The notes under the pieces were generated by a model that worked only from the letters and a program-made list of their open reading frames with translations, was not told where the DNA came from and did not search any database. DNA of 64,000 nucleotides from the NCBI RefSeq assembly GCF_030272615.1, contig NC_081408.1, positions 407,797,889 through 407,861,888 of the forward strand, given 5' to 3'. Below are positions 1 through 10,893 of the stretch, in pieces (position 1 is the stretch's first letter; every line of letters starts with the position of its first letter). The translations under genes and the position numbers were made by a program. The DNA comes from Cryptomeria japonica. Its lineage: Eukaryota; Streptophyta; Pinopsida; Cupressales; Cupressaceae.

Positions 1-573
1 AACAGAGAAGAGCATGGCTTGAAGGTTGACCAGTTATTGTATAACCAGTAGGGTAAGATGAACTGATAGTATAAGGTGAACACTGGTTGTGTGTTCGGTC
101 AATGCTTGAGCCTAAACTGACACAGTGAACTGAGGTGTATGCCGACAAAGATGACACATAGGATCCAGGTGGCTAATGTGTAATGGTTGATGAAGAGTGT
201 GTCCGTGAGGTACTTGTCGACTAAGTCTGCATTAAATGTCGACTGCGGAAATCATGGATGATTTGCAGAGGATTGCGGATCAAAGCTATTCAAAGGACAA
301 AGATTTGATTCTTTGACATCATGATTGAAGCAGGATAGTCGATTTGGAGAAAGGCACTGCAAGATCATTTATTGTGATTGACAAAAAGCAGGGCTGGTTT
401 TTGCTAAAAATAGTAAACGTGTATTGGAACAATAGATTTGGTTGTGTTGTTTGTTTTTGTTGCATATTGTCAATCTCAGAGATGAGATCCAATTTGATTT
501 GATATGGATTGGGTTGGTGAAGAAAACCCTAAGACGCAAGGTTTGATTTTTTGTTTTGGCGGGAAAGCTTGAT

Positions 574-582
574 TATAAATAT
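574..582 (+). promoter_or_regulatory. Putative LTR TATA box (TATAAATAT)
   Basis: The sequence is identical in the 3' LTR at 17547-17555, including the preceding GGCGGGAAAGCTTGAT context. It is placed as expected for the U3 promoter of a plant LTR. No transcription start can be read from the sequence. Confidence 0.5.
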
Positions 583-1388
583 GCAGATTGAAGATCTAAG
601 TTAATGATGCCAGTGGCCGAAAAAGAGAGTGTTTGAATGAATAGAGACTTGATCTAACTAAGTGTGATCAAAAATATTGAAGAAACCGATTATTTGAAAT
701 AGAACCGGAAGGAGAGGTTTAACCGGTAAGAGGGGTTTAACTGGTAAGAAACAGAGTAACCGATGAACTGTCACAAAGTTAACAGTCAAGTGAACCGGTA
801 GTGTTTGAACCAGTAAGAAGGCATCAAAGAGTGAATGAGTGTAGAGTAAGGATCAGAGGAAGTCAAGAAAGGCAGAGGTTGGCTGGTAAGGGGTTAGAGA
901 GAGTGAATAGATAACCGGTAGTAAAAGAAGTTGTGAGACGGAGAAGAGTTGAAACCGACATAAGAGATTGATTGCAGGAGTTACAAAATTTCATTTGTAA
1001 CAAGGAGATTTTATTGTATCTAAATTTATTTCATTGTATTTCACTGAGTGGGTGCTTGGTGCAAGGTTTGGTGATCCTTGAGTTGGTGCTCAGAAATAGT
1101 GTAGGGGTTGATGCTCCTTTGGGTAGGTGCCTATAAATTGCTAGGGGTTGGTGTTCCTTGGGTTGGTGCGCTAAACAATTGTGAAATTGTTATTCCATTG
1201 CAGGGAAAACTTTAAGAAACCCCCCCCCCCTTGGACAAGGTGTAAAAACCTGGCGAAAGTTGTATAATTCCCGAGCAAAATTTTGAATTTTACTAGCGAA
1301 TTTTTGCGATTTACGGAGAAAAAATAATAATCTCCATTGGCAAATTAGCCATGATCACTCAAAAGTTTGTGAAAAATCCTGGCGAATT

Positions 1389-1645
1389 GTAATATTTTTA
1401 AAACCAAAAAAATATTTGCATGGGCGCATTGTAATGTTTTTAAAACCAGAAAAATATTTGCATGGGTGCATTGTAATGTTTTTAAAACCAGAAAAATATT
1501 TGCATTGGTGATTTCAACCTATTTGCAAACCATTAAAAAAAAATATTGGCGATTTCAACCTATTTTCAAACCATAAAAATAAAATATTGGCGATTTCAAG
1601 CTATTTTCAAACCATAAAAAAATATATTGGAGATTTCAAGATATT
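1389..1645 (+). repeat. Two adjacent tandem arrays (42-bp and about 41-bp units) inside the hAT element
   Basis: Units of 42 bp begin at 1389, 1431 and 1473 (GTAATRTTTTTAAAACC...). A second, different unit of about 41 bp begins at 1507, 1548, 1589 and, partly, 1629 (GGNGATTTCAA...). Both carry GC-containing cores (GGGCGC, GGCGA) in AT-rich sequence. They lie in the left subterminal region and may relate to transposase binding. Confidence 0.75.
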
Positions 1646-1659
1646 AAGTCATTAAAACA

Positions 1660-2830
1660 CGTGGCACATAGTTGTCAACTCTCTACCTAAAAGACTGGCC
1701 ATTAGAAAATCTCGCGACCTAGCGACAAGCCCTTGTGACTCTATCTCCAACTTGCAAGCTGAAAATGCTAAGCCTTCATAACCTCGAGATCTAGTGACTA
1801 AGGGAAATTGAACTGCCACTCGCCAATTCTCAACCACAAAATGTTAAGTCCTCATCACCGCAGTGACTTGGAGATAGTGGTAACTTTAACCCTTGATCTT
1901 CATCAAGCGAGTGAGAGACAGTCGTTGATCTTCATCAAGCCCTTTAGTCACAACCTCGCAACAACATTTGTAATATTCTTTCTTTACCTGCGAGTTGGCG
2001 ACCACTGCAAATCTAACAAAACAACTTATTTCATCACAAGCTCGCAACTCAAAACTTAACTTGACTTAAACCCTTGCGATCCTGCAACAACAAGACACTT
2101 AACCGCCATCGCATGCTTGCAACACTTTTTGACTTAAGACTTACAAACCCACAAGCATGCGATGACCACAAAATGAGACCAAAACTTACCTTTCGCCAGA
2201 TCGCAACATAAAATGCTAAACAACTTCAAAACCTGCGAGCAAGCGACGAAACCAACTAAGCTGCAATACCAACCACATCGCATGATCACAAATTAAAATG
2301 ACTTAACCGCAAACACCTCACGACCTTGCGATAACATAAAATCTCACCCAATCGTAACCTCACAACATAAAATGGTCAAGTGCAAAATATCTTGCGAGGT
2401 AGCGACAACTAAAATCTCCTAGTACTCACAAGCTCGTGACTTAAATTGACTTGATAATAAAGGACCTGCGAGCTAGCGATAACCATAAAATCTCAAAACT
2501 ATTTATCTCTTGACCACAGTGACCGAGCAAGTACCAACAAAAATCGATGTTTTATGTTAAACCTTCATAAACAGGCATGAGCAGTGGCACACAGACCATT
2601 AATGACTTACTCGCTAACTCTCGCGGCTTTAATGCATGGCATCAAACCAATTCAAGACCTCACACCCAAAGCAACTTCATTAACAATCTCCAGCTTGCTA
2701 ACATAAAATGCTAACACCCAAAAAACTAGAGACCTCGAAATTTAAACCCAAACCAACACTCACTAACTCGCCACTTAAATTGTTAAACATGAAATTTATC
2801 TGCGAGTTAGAGATGAAACATTAAACATGT
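1660..2830. repeat. Region rich in dispersed TGCGAG/AGCGAC words within the hAT element
   Basis: Degenerate motifs such as CTGCGAGCTAGCGA, CTTGCGAGGTAGCGAC and CTCGCGACCTAGCGAC recur on either strand at irregular spacing. I see no supported reading frame here. They could be decayed subterminal or internal repeats of the transposon. The rest of 2830-3300 is AT-rich with nothing recognised. Confidence 0.45.
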
Positions 2831-3312
2831 CTCATTGTTTGACCAACCATTTGAACACACTTGACGTTGACATGGACAAATAAAGAGAGGACAACTCAGA
2901 TTTTCAACGCATGACAACTTCGGTTTACTAGCCAACTAAGACAAAAAAACAAACACAAAACCCTAATCGCCATGAACATCATGTTAAGAATTTAATGTAG
3001 AACAGTAGAAAGGTTCTAATAGTTATGCAATATGAATAATTTTATGGATCTTGTGACACAAATTGTTGCATTTCATGTTCAACATAATGTGGAACCAATT
3101 TACTAATAATTCAGAAAATAAATTCTAATTGTTTACTAATAATTCAAATTCATAATTAAAAATATGAAATAAGTATCTATTCTGATTGACAAATTCAAGG
3201 AATACAATATCAAAAAATCATCAATGACAACTATAGTATTGCAAATTGAAATTGTAATATGACTCAAGAATTGTAGTATAATTATAAATACCTATAAACT
3301 GACTGCTAATTC

Positions 3313-3764
3313 ACTTCAGTGACTCAGTCTGAGGCTTCTATATCCCAAATGGACTCAAGATCCGGAAACTGACTAGTACTAACAGGTTCATCTTCATTCT
3401 GAGTCGGGTATTCAAAAATTTCTTCCTCTTCATGCTAACTCTGAGTCTGCGATCCATCATTTGTCTCAGCACTAGCACTAGCAGTAGCACCACCAGCTTT
3501 TAAAGTGTTGCACAACCCTCGTCTTTCACGCATGGAATTCTAGATTGCCAGTGCCCTATCATATGGAAAATCTCTAACATTATACTGAGTTACAAACAAC
3601 CTGAAGCAAGTTTACAAATTTTTGTCTAATTTGTTTCTGATCTTTGATTTCAAATACCCTAATGCCTGTGTTGCAGAATTGTAACTCTGGCCCTCCGCCC
3701 TACAATGAACTTTGGCATTCCAACTCAAATTGCGGAATGCAAATTGAGAGCTCCCAAATTTACT
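3313..3764 (-). pseudogene. Decayed hAT transposase C-terminus (dimerisation region)
   Basis: Translating the minus strand from 3764 gives one continuous frame broken by stops. It contains a segment with KSKIRNKLDKNL followed, after a stop, by TCFRLFVTQYNVRDF. This resembles the hAT C-terminal dimerisation region (usual pattern: ERNWS...H..KRNRL...L.Y..YN.RL). The tail is acidic and Ser-rich. Too little sequence lies upstream, before the element's right end at 4242, for a whole transposase, so the copy is incomplete. The family call is from motif pattern only and needs a profile search. Confidence 0.5.
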
Positions 3765-4249
3765 AATCAGTCACGAACAAATTGTAAGAAAGAGTGTATT
3801 TATATCAATCCATGATTGCATTTTTGGTGAATTGCGTGGGCGTTTCAAAATGCATATTGATTTAAGTGGGGCGAAATGGGTCCTTGAATGCTTATAATGT
3901 TTTAATTGATATTGGCGAATTTGGCTGACGTGCGCAATGAACATTTAATTTACCGTTGGCGAATTAGGTCCTAGGTACGTGGTCGTTTTACTATTTCTGG
4001 TGAATAACGAAGGTGATCTAATACCCACATCCGAGTGATTCCAGGTGAATATTACGGGCATGCACGTCGAACGGTGTGTGGTCAATGGCGAAGATAGAAT
4101 ACAGTGTACTGTTAACCCCAAAATTCTGGACAATTTAACCACTATGTTTCCCCAGACTATTCGTCATTTCCTCCAAAAAAAAAAATGCAAAAATACGTGG
4201 AATTCGCCAATTGACGAAGATTCGCCACTAAAAAACTCTCTGTTCCATT

Positions 4250-4322
4250 GTGAGGGTGGATTGGAGCAGTAGACTCCAGCAGCATTTCTCACTGAGGTTT
4301 TTCGCACATTGGGTTTTCCTCG
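4250..4322 (+). other. Double stem-loop near the LTR 3' end (El-1 5' LTR copy)
   Basis: Stem 1 is GTGAG (4250-4254) with CTCAC (4288-4292). It abuts stem 2, TGAGG (4293-4297) with CCTCG (4318-4322). The same arrangement, with different paired bases, occurs in the other LTR families of this window. The hAT target duplication ends on the first base of stem 1. Confidence 0.6.
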
Positions 4323-4465
4323 TATATTTGGTGTTGTGTGATGCATTCTTTGTGTGTTATTGAATATTAGTGTTTTCATTACTTTACCGATTGCACACAC
4401 ATAGTTGAAAATTATTTATAACCGCCGATTCACCCCCCTCTTAGTGATATCTTGTATTCTACAAT

Positions 4466-4477
4466 TGGTATCAAAGT
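4466..4477 (+). promoter_or_regulatory. Primer-binding site of El-1 (initiator-tRNA-Met type)
   Basis: TGGTATCAAAGT lies two bases after the LTR end at 4463. It differs at two positions from the common Copia primer site TGGTATCAGAGC, complementary to the 3' end of initiator tRNA-Met. Confidence 0.85.
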
Positions 4478-4538
4478 GTTAGGCTCCCTATTGGTTAAAT
4501 ATTTCTCTATCTTGGGTAGATTCTGGTTTAAGAACACA

Positions 4539-6560
4539 ATGGCAAGGAATGAATCCTCCTCCACCAAAGCCCCCATGTTTGATGGAACCAACTATGCCTT
4601 TTGGAGTAGAAGAATGGAAACCTATATGTCCTCCCTAGGTTTTGATGTTTGGATGTCTATTAAGAATGGGTATATTGTCCATGGTGTTCCTCCTACAAAT
4701 CCGGATGCTAAGACGGAGTATGAAAACAATGCAAAGGCTTAACATGCTATTCTCAGTGGGTTGTTTGATAATGAGTTTGTTAAGGTTATGCATTGCTCAT
4801 TCACCAAGGAGACTTGGGATAAACTACAGAGATTATTTGAAGGAGATGTCAAGGTCAAGGAGGTCAACCTGCAAACACTAAGAGGTCAGCTTGAAGGCTT
4901 GAAGATGAAAGATGAAGATTGCATATTACCTTCAGAGAGTAGATAAAACTATGAACACCATCAGGGGGCTTGGAGAGGATATATTTGATGAAGTTATTGT
5001 CAAAAAGGTACTTAGATCACTCACATCTAAGTATGATACAAAGGTCTCTGCTATAGAGGAAGCCAAGGATCTAGAAAAAAATCAATGGATGAGTTATTCG
5101 CTTCCCTAACTGCTTATGAGATAAGGACAACCAGTGAAGGAACTTCCAAGAAAGAGGTTTCTTTCAACTCCACCAAAAAGGGTACGGAAGAAAGTACTCA
5201 TAAATAATCTAGTGAAGAATCAGATACAATGGTGGAAAACTTTTTAAGGAAGCTCAAAAGAGGATCTGGTAAGTACAAAGGAAAACTACCTCTCAAATGT
5301 TTTAACTATGGTAAAATTGGACACTTTGCTTCAAAATGTCCCTATGGTTAAAATGGTGGAGAGGAGCTACAAAGCACTAGCAGACCCTTAGGCAAGAATA
5401 AAGAGAATAAGGTCTACCAGCAAGAAAGAAGAAGACACCAGAAGAAGAATAGCTTGTATACTTTTGAAGATGATGCCACAGATGAAGAAAGTGTCGCAGA
5501 AGATAACTATTGTGAGGATGAAAGAGAAATTAATCTTTTTATGGCTCTAGATGAACTGGTTGATGAGGCTAATGAAGATGAAGACATTGAAGCTAAGGTG
5601 GATCTAGAAGGTGAGCTCATAAGTTCCCTTGAGGAGTTAAGTAAAGCAAGAAAAGAACTCAAAAAGGTTAAGCATGTTGTTGTAGAGGAACAAGAACAGC
5701 TGGAGAAATCTTTGGAGGAATCCAAGAAGACAATATCTGATTTGAAACTCCAGTTGGAAGAAACTAAAAAGATATATGAGGTCACATGCTCTAATGCATT
5801 AGAGAAGGAGAAGGAGCATCAGAAGTTAGAAGAAGAGATTGTAAGGCTCATAAAGGAGCTTGAAAAGAGCAAGGATGAATTGAAGATGAGAAGCAAGTAT
5901 GAGGGTAGCACTGAAGCCTTAGACAAGATGTTGAGAAATCAAAAGCATTCAAAAGATACCAGTGGTATAGAATTTGAAGAAGGACAGAGTTCAAACAGCA
6001 AAGACACATCCGGTAAGTAGATACAATTCACTTCCTCAAGTGGAAGTAAAGAGAAACAAATCTTTACAGTTAGCAAAGATACTGGAAAGAAGACCTATCC
6101 TGAAGCTACAAGAAATCAGCCTGTGAACTGGAATGGAAATCATAAAGGAAATCCCATGGCATATGATAAAGGATTCACTAGAGTCAATGGCATAAAAGGA
6201 ATACATTCGGTAAGATAAAGGTTTGTCAGTCCAAAGCAACAAGACTGGTATGTACCCAAATTCCATGGTTATTGCTACCAGTGTAATAATTTTGGACATA
6301 GAATTGTTGATTGTAGACTGATGAATAAGCCCCCTGTTAGTTTTGAAAGTAAAAATTATTTTGCTGCACTCTGGGAGATGAATATTGTGTGTTATCAGTG
6401 TAATGATTTAGGTCATAGGAGTTATGAATGTAGGAAAAGTATGTCGATATCCTACAATAGGTTTTCAAATTCATCATTTATGTCAATGTGAAGTGCTATA
6501 ACTACCAAAACTTTGGGCACATTCCAAAATACTACAAACTCAGAACAACCAAGCAAAATA
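4539..6560 (+). pseudogene. gag: El-1 gag pseudogene (capsid-like region, zinc knuckles, coiled coil)
   Basis: It starts at ATG 4539, 62 bases after the primer site. The N-terminus carries the plant Copia Gag pattern DGTNYAFWSRRMETYM (DUF4219/UBN2-like). The frame is broken by TAA at 4740, a frameshift near 4915 and further changes. A CCHC knuckle occurs near 5297 (CFNYGKIGHFASKC, second Cys lost). A long acidic coiled coil follows at 5454-6020. Further knuckles are near 6272 (CYQCNNFGHRIVDC), 6391 (CYQCNDLGHRSYEC) and 6488 (degenerate). A Gag this long, with an internal coiled coil, is known from Sirevirus-type Copia elements. The protein would package element RNA; this copy cannot make it. 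Confidence 0.8.
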
Positions 6561-9500
6561 AGTCAGTACCGGATCAAAAACCAATAGCAAAACCAAAGCA
6601 TGAAATTGCAGCAGACAAGAAGAAAGAAGACAACCTGGTTTGGGTTGAGAAGGACAAGAATAAAGTAGAATCAAGTCTAATTGTGCAGACTGCCCTGCAT
6701 GCAAAAAGAAGAAATGTGTGGGTTGTAGACAATGGATATTCCAATCACATGAACGGAGACAAAAATAAATTTATTAAGTTTGAAGATTGGAATGGAGGCT
6801 CAATAAGATTTGCAGACAACTCTTCTACCAAGATAAAAGGAAAACGTACTCTGAATATAGATGGAAAATTGAAGGAACATGATGTATATTATATGGAAGG
6901 TTTAAAGCATAACTTACTCAGTGTGAATCAAATGTGTGATAAAGGATACAAATTCACTTTTGACTCTACCGATTGCCAAATAAGAAAAGAGAGTACCAGA
7001 CAGATTGTAGCTGAAGGAAAAAGGACAAATGGAATTGTGTACAATTTGAAGGAATGCTTTGAGTCCCAATGCATGATGGGACAAGTGGATGAGAGCATAT
7101 AGATTTTGATAATCTGGTTAAAGTAAGCAAAAAGGGATGTGTGAGACATATATCTCCAATCATCAAACCGGAAAGCACATTTTGTGATGAATGTGTAAAA
7201 GGAAAGCAGACTAAGGTGACCTTCAAGACTAAAGAACATAATACTTTAAGGCCACTTGAACTTGTGCATATTGATCTATGTGTACCAACTAGAACAAGAG
7301 CTTTAGCCGGTGAAAGATACTTCATGCTCTCATTGATGATTTTTCAAGAATGACATGGGTCACTTTCCTACATGACAAATCTCAAGCATTTGAAAGATTC
7401 AAGATTTTCCAAAAGATGGTTGAGAGGGAAAGTGGATGCAAGATGCAATTTCTAAGATCGAATCGGGGTGGAGAGTTCACATCAAATGAGTTTGAAAATT
7501 ACTGTGAGAGACATGGAATCAGAAGACAGTATTCAGCTCCAAGGACACCACAACAAAATGGTGTTGTAGAAAGGAAAAACCAGAATTTCAAGGAGATGGC
7601 AAGAACTATGTTAAATGAAGCAAACATACCAGATATGTATTGGAAGGAAGCAGTTCATACTGTTGTATATACTTTGAATCGGGTTCAACTAAGAACAAAG
7701 AGAAGAATGACACCTTATGAATGGTGGTATGACCGAAAGCCATCAGTCAGATATTTTAGTCTTTGGAAGTAAATGCTTCATCAAGAGAGATGAGGATGGC
7801 TTAGGTGGTTTTGATTCTAGGAGTCATGAAGGTATCTTCTTGGGTTACTCAACTCATAGCAAGGCCTACAAATGCTACAACAAAAGACTGAGAAGAGTCA
7901 TTGAGATTATACATATTAGAGTTGATGAAGATATGCATAAAGGTAGACAAGCAAAAGTAAATTGGCATGATGCTTCATGTGATGAAGCTGAAATGCAGTA
8001 AGAAAGTGAACCGGAAGAAGCACCTAACAAGTCCCCTAACCGGTATGTGCAGATAAATCACCTGGAAGAGCATATTGTAGGTGATAAAAATGATGGTGTA
8101 TAGACAAGAAGACTTGCCCAGAACAATGAACAAGTAAATTTCTGCCTCATGACAAAGATGGAACCCAAAACATTCAATAAAGCCAGCAAAAGTCAGAAAT
8201 GGATGGATGCAATGGAAAAAGAGCTGTAGCAAATTGAAAAGAACAAAACTTGGGAATTAGTTCCTAGACCGACAGATAAGAATGTCATTGGTACAAAATG
8301 GGTCTATTGGAACAAGATGAATGGAGAACGTAAGATCATTAGTCATAAAGCAAGGTTAGTGTGCAAAGGGTATTCCCAAGTAGAAGGAATAGATTTTGAA
8401 GAAACATATGCACCAGTGGCAAGACTTGAAGCCATTAGAATGTTTTTAGAATTCTCTGCCTACAAAGAATACAAGGTATATCAAATGGATGTCAAATCTG
8501 CTTTCTTAAATGGTAATCTAGAGGAATAAGTCTACATAAAACAACTGGAAGGATTTCTACTGCATGATGATGAAATTTTTGTGTGTCAGTTGAAGAAAGA
8601 TTTATATGGTTTGAAGCAGGCTCCAAGAGCATGGTATTCAAGGTTAGATAAGTATCTAAAGGAGCAGGGTTTCAGAAAGGGAAGTGCAAACAGTAATATG
8701 TATATTAAAGCAGATGGAAACCACATTATTATCGTGGTTGTATATGTGGATGACATATTTTTTGGAGGCAATAACAACACTCTGTGTAAAAATTTCGCTG
8801 AACAGATGCAGACATAATTTGAGATGTCAATGCTTGGAGAGTTGTCATAATTTCTTGGTTTGCAAATTTCACAGCAACATAAAGGGATATTTATCTCTCA
8901 AATCAGGTAATGCCAAAGATATATTGAAGAAGTTTCATATGGAAGACAACAAACCGGTAAGTACCCCCATGGTGATTGGTTGCAAGCTGAGCAAGGTTGA
9001 TGAGTCACCGGTAGTGGATCAAACACTATATAGATCCATGATTGGCAGTCTATTATATCTTACTGCTTCAAGACCAGATATAGTGTAGGCAGTATGTATG
9101 GTAGCAAGATTTCAAGCTGCACCCAAATAGTTACATGAAAATGCAGTTAGAAGAATATTTAGGTACCTACAAGGAATGCTTAATTATGGACTATGGTATC
9201 CTAAGCAAGGAGAATTCACCTTACAATCCTACACTAATGTTGATTGGGTAGGTTGCATTGATGATCGGAAGAGCACAAGTGGTGGTGCATTCTTCTTAGG
9301 CAACCGATTGGTTTCATGGCACAACAAGAAGCGGGATTCAGTTTTCCTATCTATTGTTGAGGCAAAATATATTGTTGTTGATACATGTTGTTCTTAGGTG
9401 TTATGGATGAAGCAGACCCTCAAGGATATTCAGATAGATATATCTGACCTTGATTCTATTTGGTGTGATAACTCAAGTGCAATCAACATATCAAAGAATT

Positions 9501-9700
9501 CAGTAATGCACTCAAGGACCAAGCACATTGCCATCAAATATCATTTTCTCAGGGAGAAGGTGTCAGAGTAGGAAGTTAAGGTAGAATATGTCCCTACAGG
9601 TGAACAAGTGGCTAATATTTTTATAAAACCTCTATTGGTAAACTCATTTGAGTATCTACGCCACAAGTTAGGTGTGGTTTCACCAGCTTCATGCACTTAA
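6560..9700 (+). pseudogene. pol: El-1 pol pseudogene (protease, integrase, RT, RNase H)
   Basis: Protease is near 6715-6960 (VVDNGYSNHMNGD; the catalytic DSG reads DNG), followed by LKHNLLSVNQMC. The pre-integrase zinc region (CDECVKGKQTK) is near 7180, and the integrase core at 7250-7700 contains HIDLC, a GGEF motif and the conserved PQQNGVVERKN glutamate motif. RT at 8270-8860 includes [21 protein letters not shown] and YVDD at 8743-8754. RNase H at 9190-9640 includes DWVGCIDDRKSTSG and a C-terminal NIFIKPL motif. The domain order integrase before RT makes it Copia. There are several stops and at least two frameshifts (near 7080 and 7350). It ends with TAA at 9698. Confidence 0.9.
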
Positions 9701-9720
9701 ATGTGTATGGAGATCTATGG

Positions 9721-9940
9721 TTCAGGGGGGTACACTGCCATATCTTTTGATTCTTCGACCATTTGATGGATACAGGGGGAGATTGCATTGGTTGAGTAAA
9801 TGAAGATTCTTGTGGTCTTCTCTACCAGAAAAATGGAGAAAGTTTTATGTTTGTTCCCTTTGTCATTGTTGTCAAAGGGGGAGAAGGAACCGGTATGATT
9901 GAAAACTGTCTGTGTTGACATCAATGCCAAAAGGGGAGAT
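9721..9940 (+). promoter_or_regulatory. Polypurine-tract cluster before El-1 3' LTR
   Basis: Four purine runs precede the LTR: near 9724 (CAGGGGGG), 9774 (CAGGGGGAGA), 9877 (CAAAGGGGGAGAAGG) and 9929 (CAAAAGGGGAGAT). The last one abuts the LTR start at 9941 and is the likely functional plus-strand primer. Multiple tracts are a described feature of Sireviruses. Confidence 0.7.
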
Positions 9941-9970
9941 TGTTGGCATTGTATTGTCATTGATGTCAAC
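9914..9970 (+). other. Inverted repeat bracketing the El-1 polypurine tract and LTR start
   Basis: GTTGACATCAAT (9914-9925) is perfectly complementary to ATTGATGTCAAC (9959-9970). Inside it, AATGCCAA (9923-9930) pairs with TTGGCATT (9943-9950). The purine tract sits in the loop. Equivalent inverted repeats with different arm sequences occur in El-2, in El-3 and in the CACTA-borne copy. Confidence 0.7.
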
Positions 9971-10007
9971 CGGTAAACAGGCCTTTCAAATAAGTTACTA
10001 TTGGCAT
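9941..10007 (+). repeat. El-1 3' LTR, first 67 bases (continues at 16622)
   Basis: It starts TGTTGGCATTG after the purine tract and is cut by the El-2 insertion at 10007/10008. The sequence resumes after El-2 with an AATTGC context. The element's last five bases before the insertion, GGCAT, are duplicated at 16617-16621. Confidence 0.85.
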
Positions 10008-10822
10008 TGTTGGCATATGGACACTCCAATGAGACATTGTATGTGATTGAAGGTTTTGTCATTGATGGCAACCTTGCAATCCTATGGCACTGGCAAGACA
10101 TCATATCGGCAAAGCATTACACAGGCAAGACAGTGCACCGGCATCAATAGATCACTCTACACTGGCACTGGCACTGGCACAGAAGAAAACATGTATACCG
10201 ACATAGAGGCCGACAGGATTTTTGTTATGTAATATTTTGTTTATTATTGTAAGTCGACTTGGAAAATTGTAAAATGACTCTTATATATAAAGGAGATCAT
10301 TGTAGACATTTGAGGAAGTAATGTAGCGAGCATAAAGAAAATTATTAGGCAGACCTAATGTGAAAATTATAGGTCAAGGGTATATGTAAAGAATAGAGCA
10401 AGAACCGGTACTAAATCTGGCATTGGAGATGCTATTGTAAAGCAGTACAAGTCACTGGATTAGTATAATCCTTATTGTAAGTCAATGTGACTTCCCATTG
10501 AGCAGTGAGCTCTAGGCAGTTGGCCTTCCTACATGTGCAGGTCCCTATTGTAAGTAATATTATCCTATTGGCCAGTGAGTGAATATTGTGGGTCACAAAT
10601 CCCACCAAGGTTTTTCCCGCACCGGGTTTCCTCGTTAAACATCTTGTGTTATGGTGTGCTTTTCATGTGGATATTTCTGATTCTGTTTATTGCATTAATT
10701 CTTGCATACCGGTACACTGTTATTTTATGTTCTGCATGTTTTAACTTAAGAAATTCTTATTACCGGTTAGATACTGATTCACCCCCCCCCCCCCCCTCTC
10801 AGTATCTATGGGAATCCTAACA
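10008..10822 (+). repeat. El-2 5' LTR (815 bp)
   Basis: It begins TGTTGGCATATGG and ends CCTAACA, and is very similar to 15803-16616 throughout. A TATA-like TATATAAAGG lies at 10284-10293 (16079-16088 in the 3' copy). A C-run follows at about 10780-10796 just before the end, and it differs in length between the two LTRs. Confidence 0.92.
10588..10634 (+). other. Double stem-loop near the LTR 3' end (El-2 5' LTR)
   Basis: Stem 1 is GTGGG (10588-10592) with CCCAC (10601-10605). Stem 2 is CAAGG (10606-10610) with CCTCG (10630-10634), which has one mismatch. In the El-2 3' LTR (16383-16429) stem 2 reads CGAGG with CCTCG and pairs fully. Confidence 0.6.
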
Positions 10823-10824
10823 AT

Positions 10825-10836
10825 TGGTATCAGAGC
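10825..10836 (+). promoter_or_regulatory. Primer-binding site of El-2
   Basis: TGGTATCAGAGC, two bases after the LTR end, is an exact match to the usual Copia site for initiator tRNA-Met. Confidence 0.92.
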
Positions 10837-10893
10837 TTGGTCCTCTATTTTTAGAAGCCTAACAGCTTGAGGAAGATCTTGACACCGGTAAAA

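Larger units (their letters stand above)
1201..4242 (-). mobile_element. hAT-like DNA transposon, 3.04 kb, probably non-autonomous
   Basis: It is inserted in the El-1 5' LTR. The uninterrupted LTR copy at 18119-18140 shows the empty site. An 8-bp target duplication TTCCATTG flanks it (1193-1200 and 4243-4250). The 5' end is CAGGGAAAAC and the inverted 3' end is CAGAGAGTTT, an imperfect short terminal repeat of hAT type. GGCGAA-type words cluster near both ends, like subterminal repeats. A decayed hAT-like transposase C-terminus lies on the minus strand inside. The 8-bp duplication and CAGGG ends are established hAT hallmarks. Confidence 0.8.
1..4463 (+). repeat. El-1 5' LTR (partial, split by hAT insertion: 1-1200 and 4243-4463)
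   Basis: Bases 1-1200 align with about 16960-18130 of the 3' LTR, and 4251-4463 align with 18131-18343. The split is explained by the insertion 1201-4242. The first 400 or so bases of this LTR lie before the window. It ends in ACA at 4463, directly before the primer site. Short ACCGGTA-type motifs recur at about 680-920. Confidence 0.85.

Noticed and set aside
1389-1645. Regularly spaced repeats that could suggest a CRISPR-like array.
   Set aside because: Units are contiguous tandem repeats without unique spacers, in a plant DNA transposon.
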